Shown here one piece after another: positions 63,522-64,000 of a stretch of 64,000 nt of DNA. Position 1 is the stretch's first letter. Every line of letters starts with the position of its first letter. The position numbers and the translations under genes were made by a program. Source of the DNA: an uncultured Bacteroidales bacterium (GTDB lineage: Bacteria > Bacteroidota > Bacteroidia > Bacteroidales > WCHB1-69); NCBI GenBank assembly GCA_900315245.1, contig OMYJ01000004.1:62001-126000 (forward strand), in the 5' to 3' direction. The notes below the pieces were generated by a model. That model was not told the origin of the DNA and did no database searches. It saw nothing but the letters and a program-made list of their open reading frames with translations.

Positions 63522-63877
63522 TGAAGGCTATGAAAGTGAATGCACCCTACAGTATCATTGCAGTTGCTATTGCGGCTTTGATTGCCTACGGCGTCTATTC
63601 CTTTAGCCGTAGTGAGAACGAAGTGCTTTTGGCTATTGGCAGTTTCTTGTTTGTCGGCTTCCCGTTGTTCTTGGCAATGGGAATAAGCAGTCCTGCCAAA
63701 CGAAGTTCCGCCAATATAAAAGTACTGGCATTGGTTTTCTTTCTTATTGCGCTGGCAGTCAACATTTTGTTTGCTTGCCTGTCGCACTTTTCGACACCCT
63801 TATACATCATTATCAACGGCATCACCGTTTTGGTGTTCTTCCTGATTTATCATAGTATCCATTCTACAAAACAATAA
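63521..63877 (+). CDS. Small multi-pass membrane protein
   Basis: A 118-residue hydrophobic protein with four likely helices (about 10-28, 38-53, 66-85 and 92-112) and short loops. No family recognised. The start overlaps the stop of the GYF gene by one base (TAATG), so they are coupled. Its own stop overlaps a 20-codon frame in the same way. Confidence 0.65.
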   Translation: MKAMKVNAPYSIIAVAIAALIAYGVYSFSRSENEVLLAIGSFLFVGFPLFLAMGISSPAKRSSANIKVLALVFFLIALAVNILFACLSHFSTPLYIIINGITVLVFFLIYHSIHSTKQ

Positions 63878-63939
63878 TGATAACGAGAAAGCCGATTCGC
63901 GTGAAAGGAGGTAGGCGGTACATAAAAAAAGAGTTATGA
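63877..63939 (+). CDS. Possible 20-codon coupling frame
   Basis: A basic frame reading MITRKPIRVKGGRRYIKKEL. Its ATG overlaps the previous stop (TAATG) and its TGA overlaps the next ATG (ATGA), giving unbroken translational coupling. It may be only a leader, since it partly resembles the leader words GAAGCCGA and AAAAGAG found before the upstream genes. Confidence 0.35.
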   Translation: MITRKPIRVKGGRRYIKKEL

Positions 63940-64000
63940 AACAAATCATCGTCTCGTTGTTATATCTACTGACAACATTTTGCTTAGTGGCACAAAATTC
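63936..64000 (+). CDS. Start of an exported protein, cut by the window edge
   Basis: The first 21 codons begin MKQIIVSLLYLLTTFCLVAQ, a signal peptide with the A-Q cleavage style common in this genome. Continues beyond the window. Product not identifiable. Confidence 0.6.
   Translation, partial: MKQIIVSLLYLLTTFCLVAQN

Overview
The window looks like a chromosomal segment from a Bacteroidales-type member of the Bacteroidota, probably an uncultured gut or anaerobic species (inference). The signs are type IX secretion components (a PorX-like receiver-PglZ protein and a PorE-like TPR/propeller/OmpA protein), FISUMP-type surface domains, a BatD protein, signal peptides ending in A-Q, very few purine-rich ribosome binding sites, and many copies of the Bacteroidota -7 promoter box TAnnTTTG just upstream of genes. 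No rRNA, tRNA, CRISPR array or intact insertion sequence was seen.

Layout. 0.2-7.4 kb: co-directional housekeeping genes (OPT transporter, deoxynucleoside kinase, kdsB, an HU-like/SPOR membrane protein, pssA, a LOG-family hydrolase, DNA polymerase III delta prime). 7.6-10.9 kb: batD, an Omp28-type thioredoxin-fold lipoprotein and a 2-hydroxyacid dehydrogenase. 10.9-15.4 kb, minus strand: a four-gene run (DUF4412 protein, DUF4954 beta-helix protein, nucleotide-sugar dehydrogenase, nitroreductase). 15.7-34.3 kb: porX, acyl-CoA ligase, cysS, a 2008-residue alpha-2-macroglobulin with its thioester motif, a SulP transporter, an HMA protein with eight exact 9-residue metal-ligand repeats, tpiA, porE and murC. 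34.8-42.0 kb: a 2.4-thousand-residue surface protein with five 240-bp repeats and two FISUMP domains. 42.0-44.7 kb: a duplicated, repeat-rich patch with a broken HigB-type toxin, its intact antitoxin and two tandem DUF5618 paralogues. 44.7-54.8 kb: a TonB/ExbD/ExbB set, ftsK, a TlyA-type methyltransferase, a VapC-type toxin with a 39-codon partner, and dnaE. 54.8-64 kb: an HTH-like protein, two divergent membrane Ser/Thr kinases (one with a FISUMP-like ectodomain), a candidate structured small RNA, and a run of small envelope genes (TerB-like/zinc ribbon, SPFH-GYF, TM2, lipoprotein, small membrane proteins, GYF).

The least ordinary part is 54.8-64 kb. Kinases, a scaffold-type SPFH protein with a peptide-binding GYF domain, a second GYF protein, and TM2 and zinc-ribbon membrane proteins together look like an envelope sensing or stress module that I cannot match to a named system. 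The second unusual theme is repeats. Short perfect palindromes occur both between genes and in frame inside two proteins, and several families of intergenic word repeats supply the last codons and stop codons of the genes they follow.
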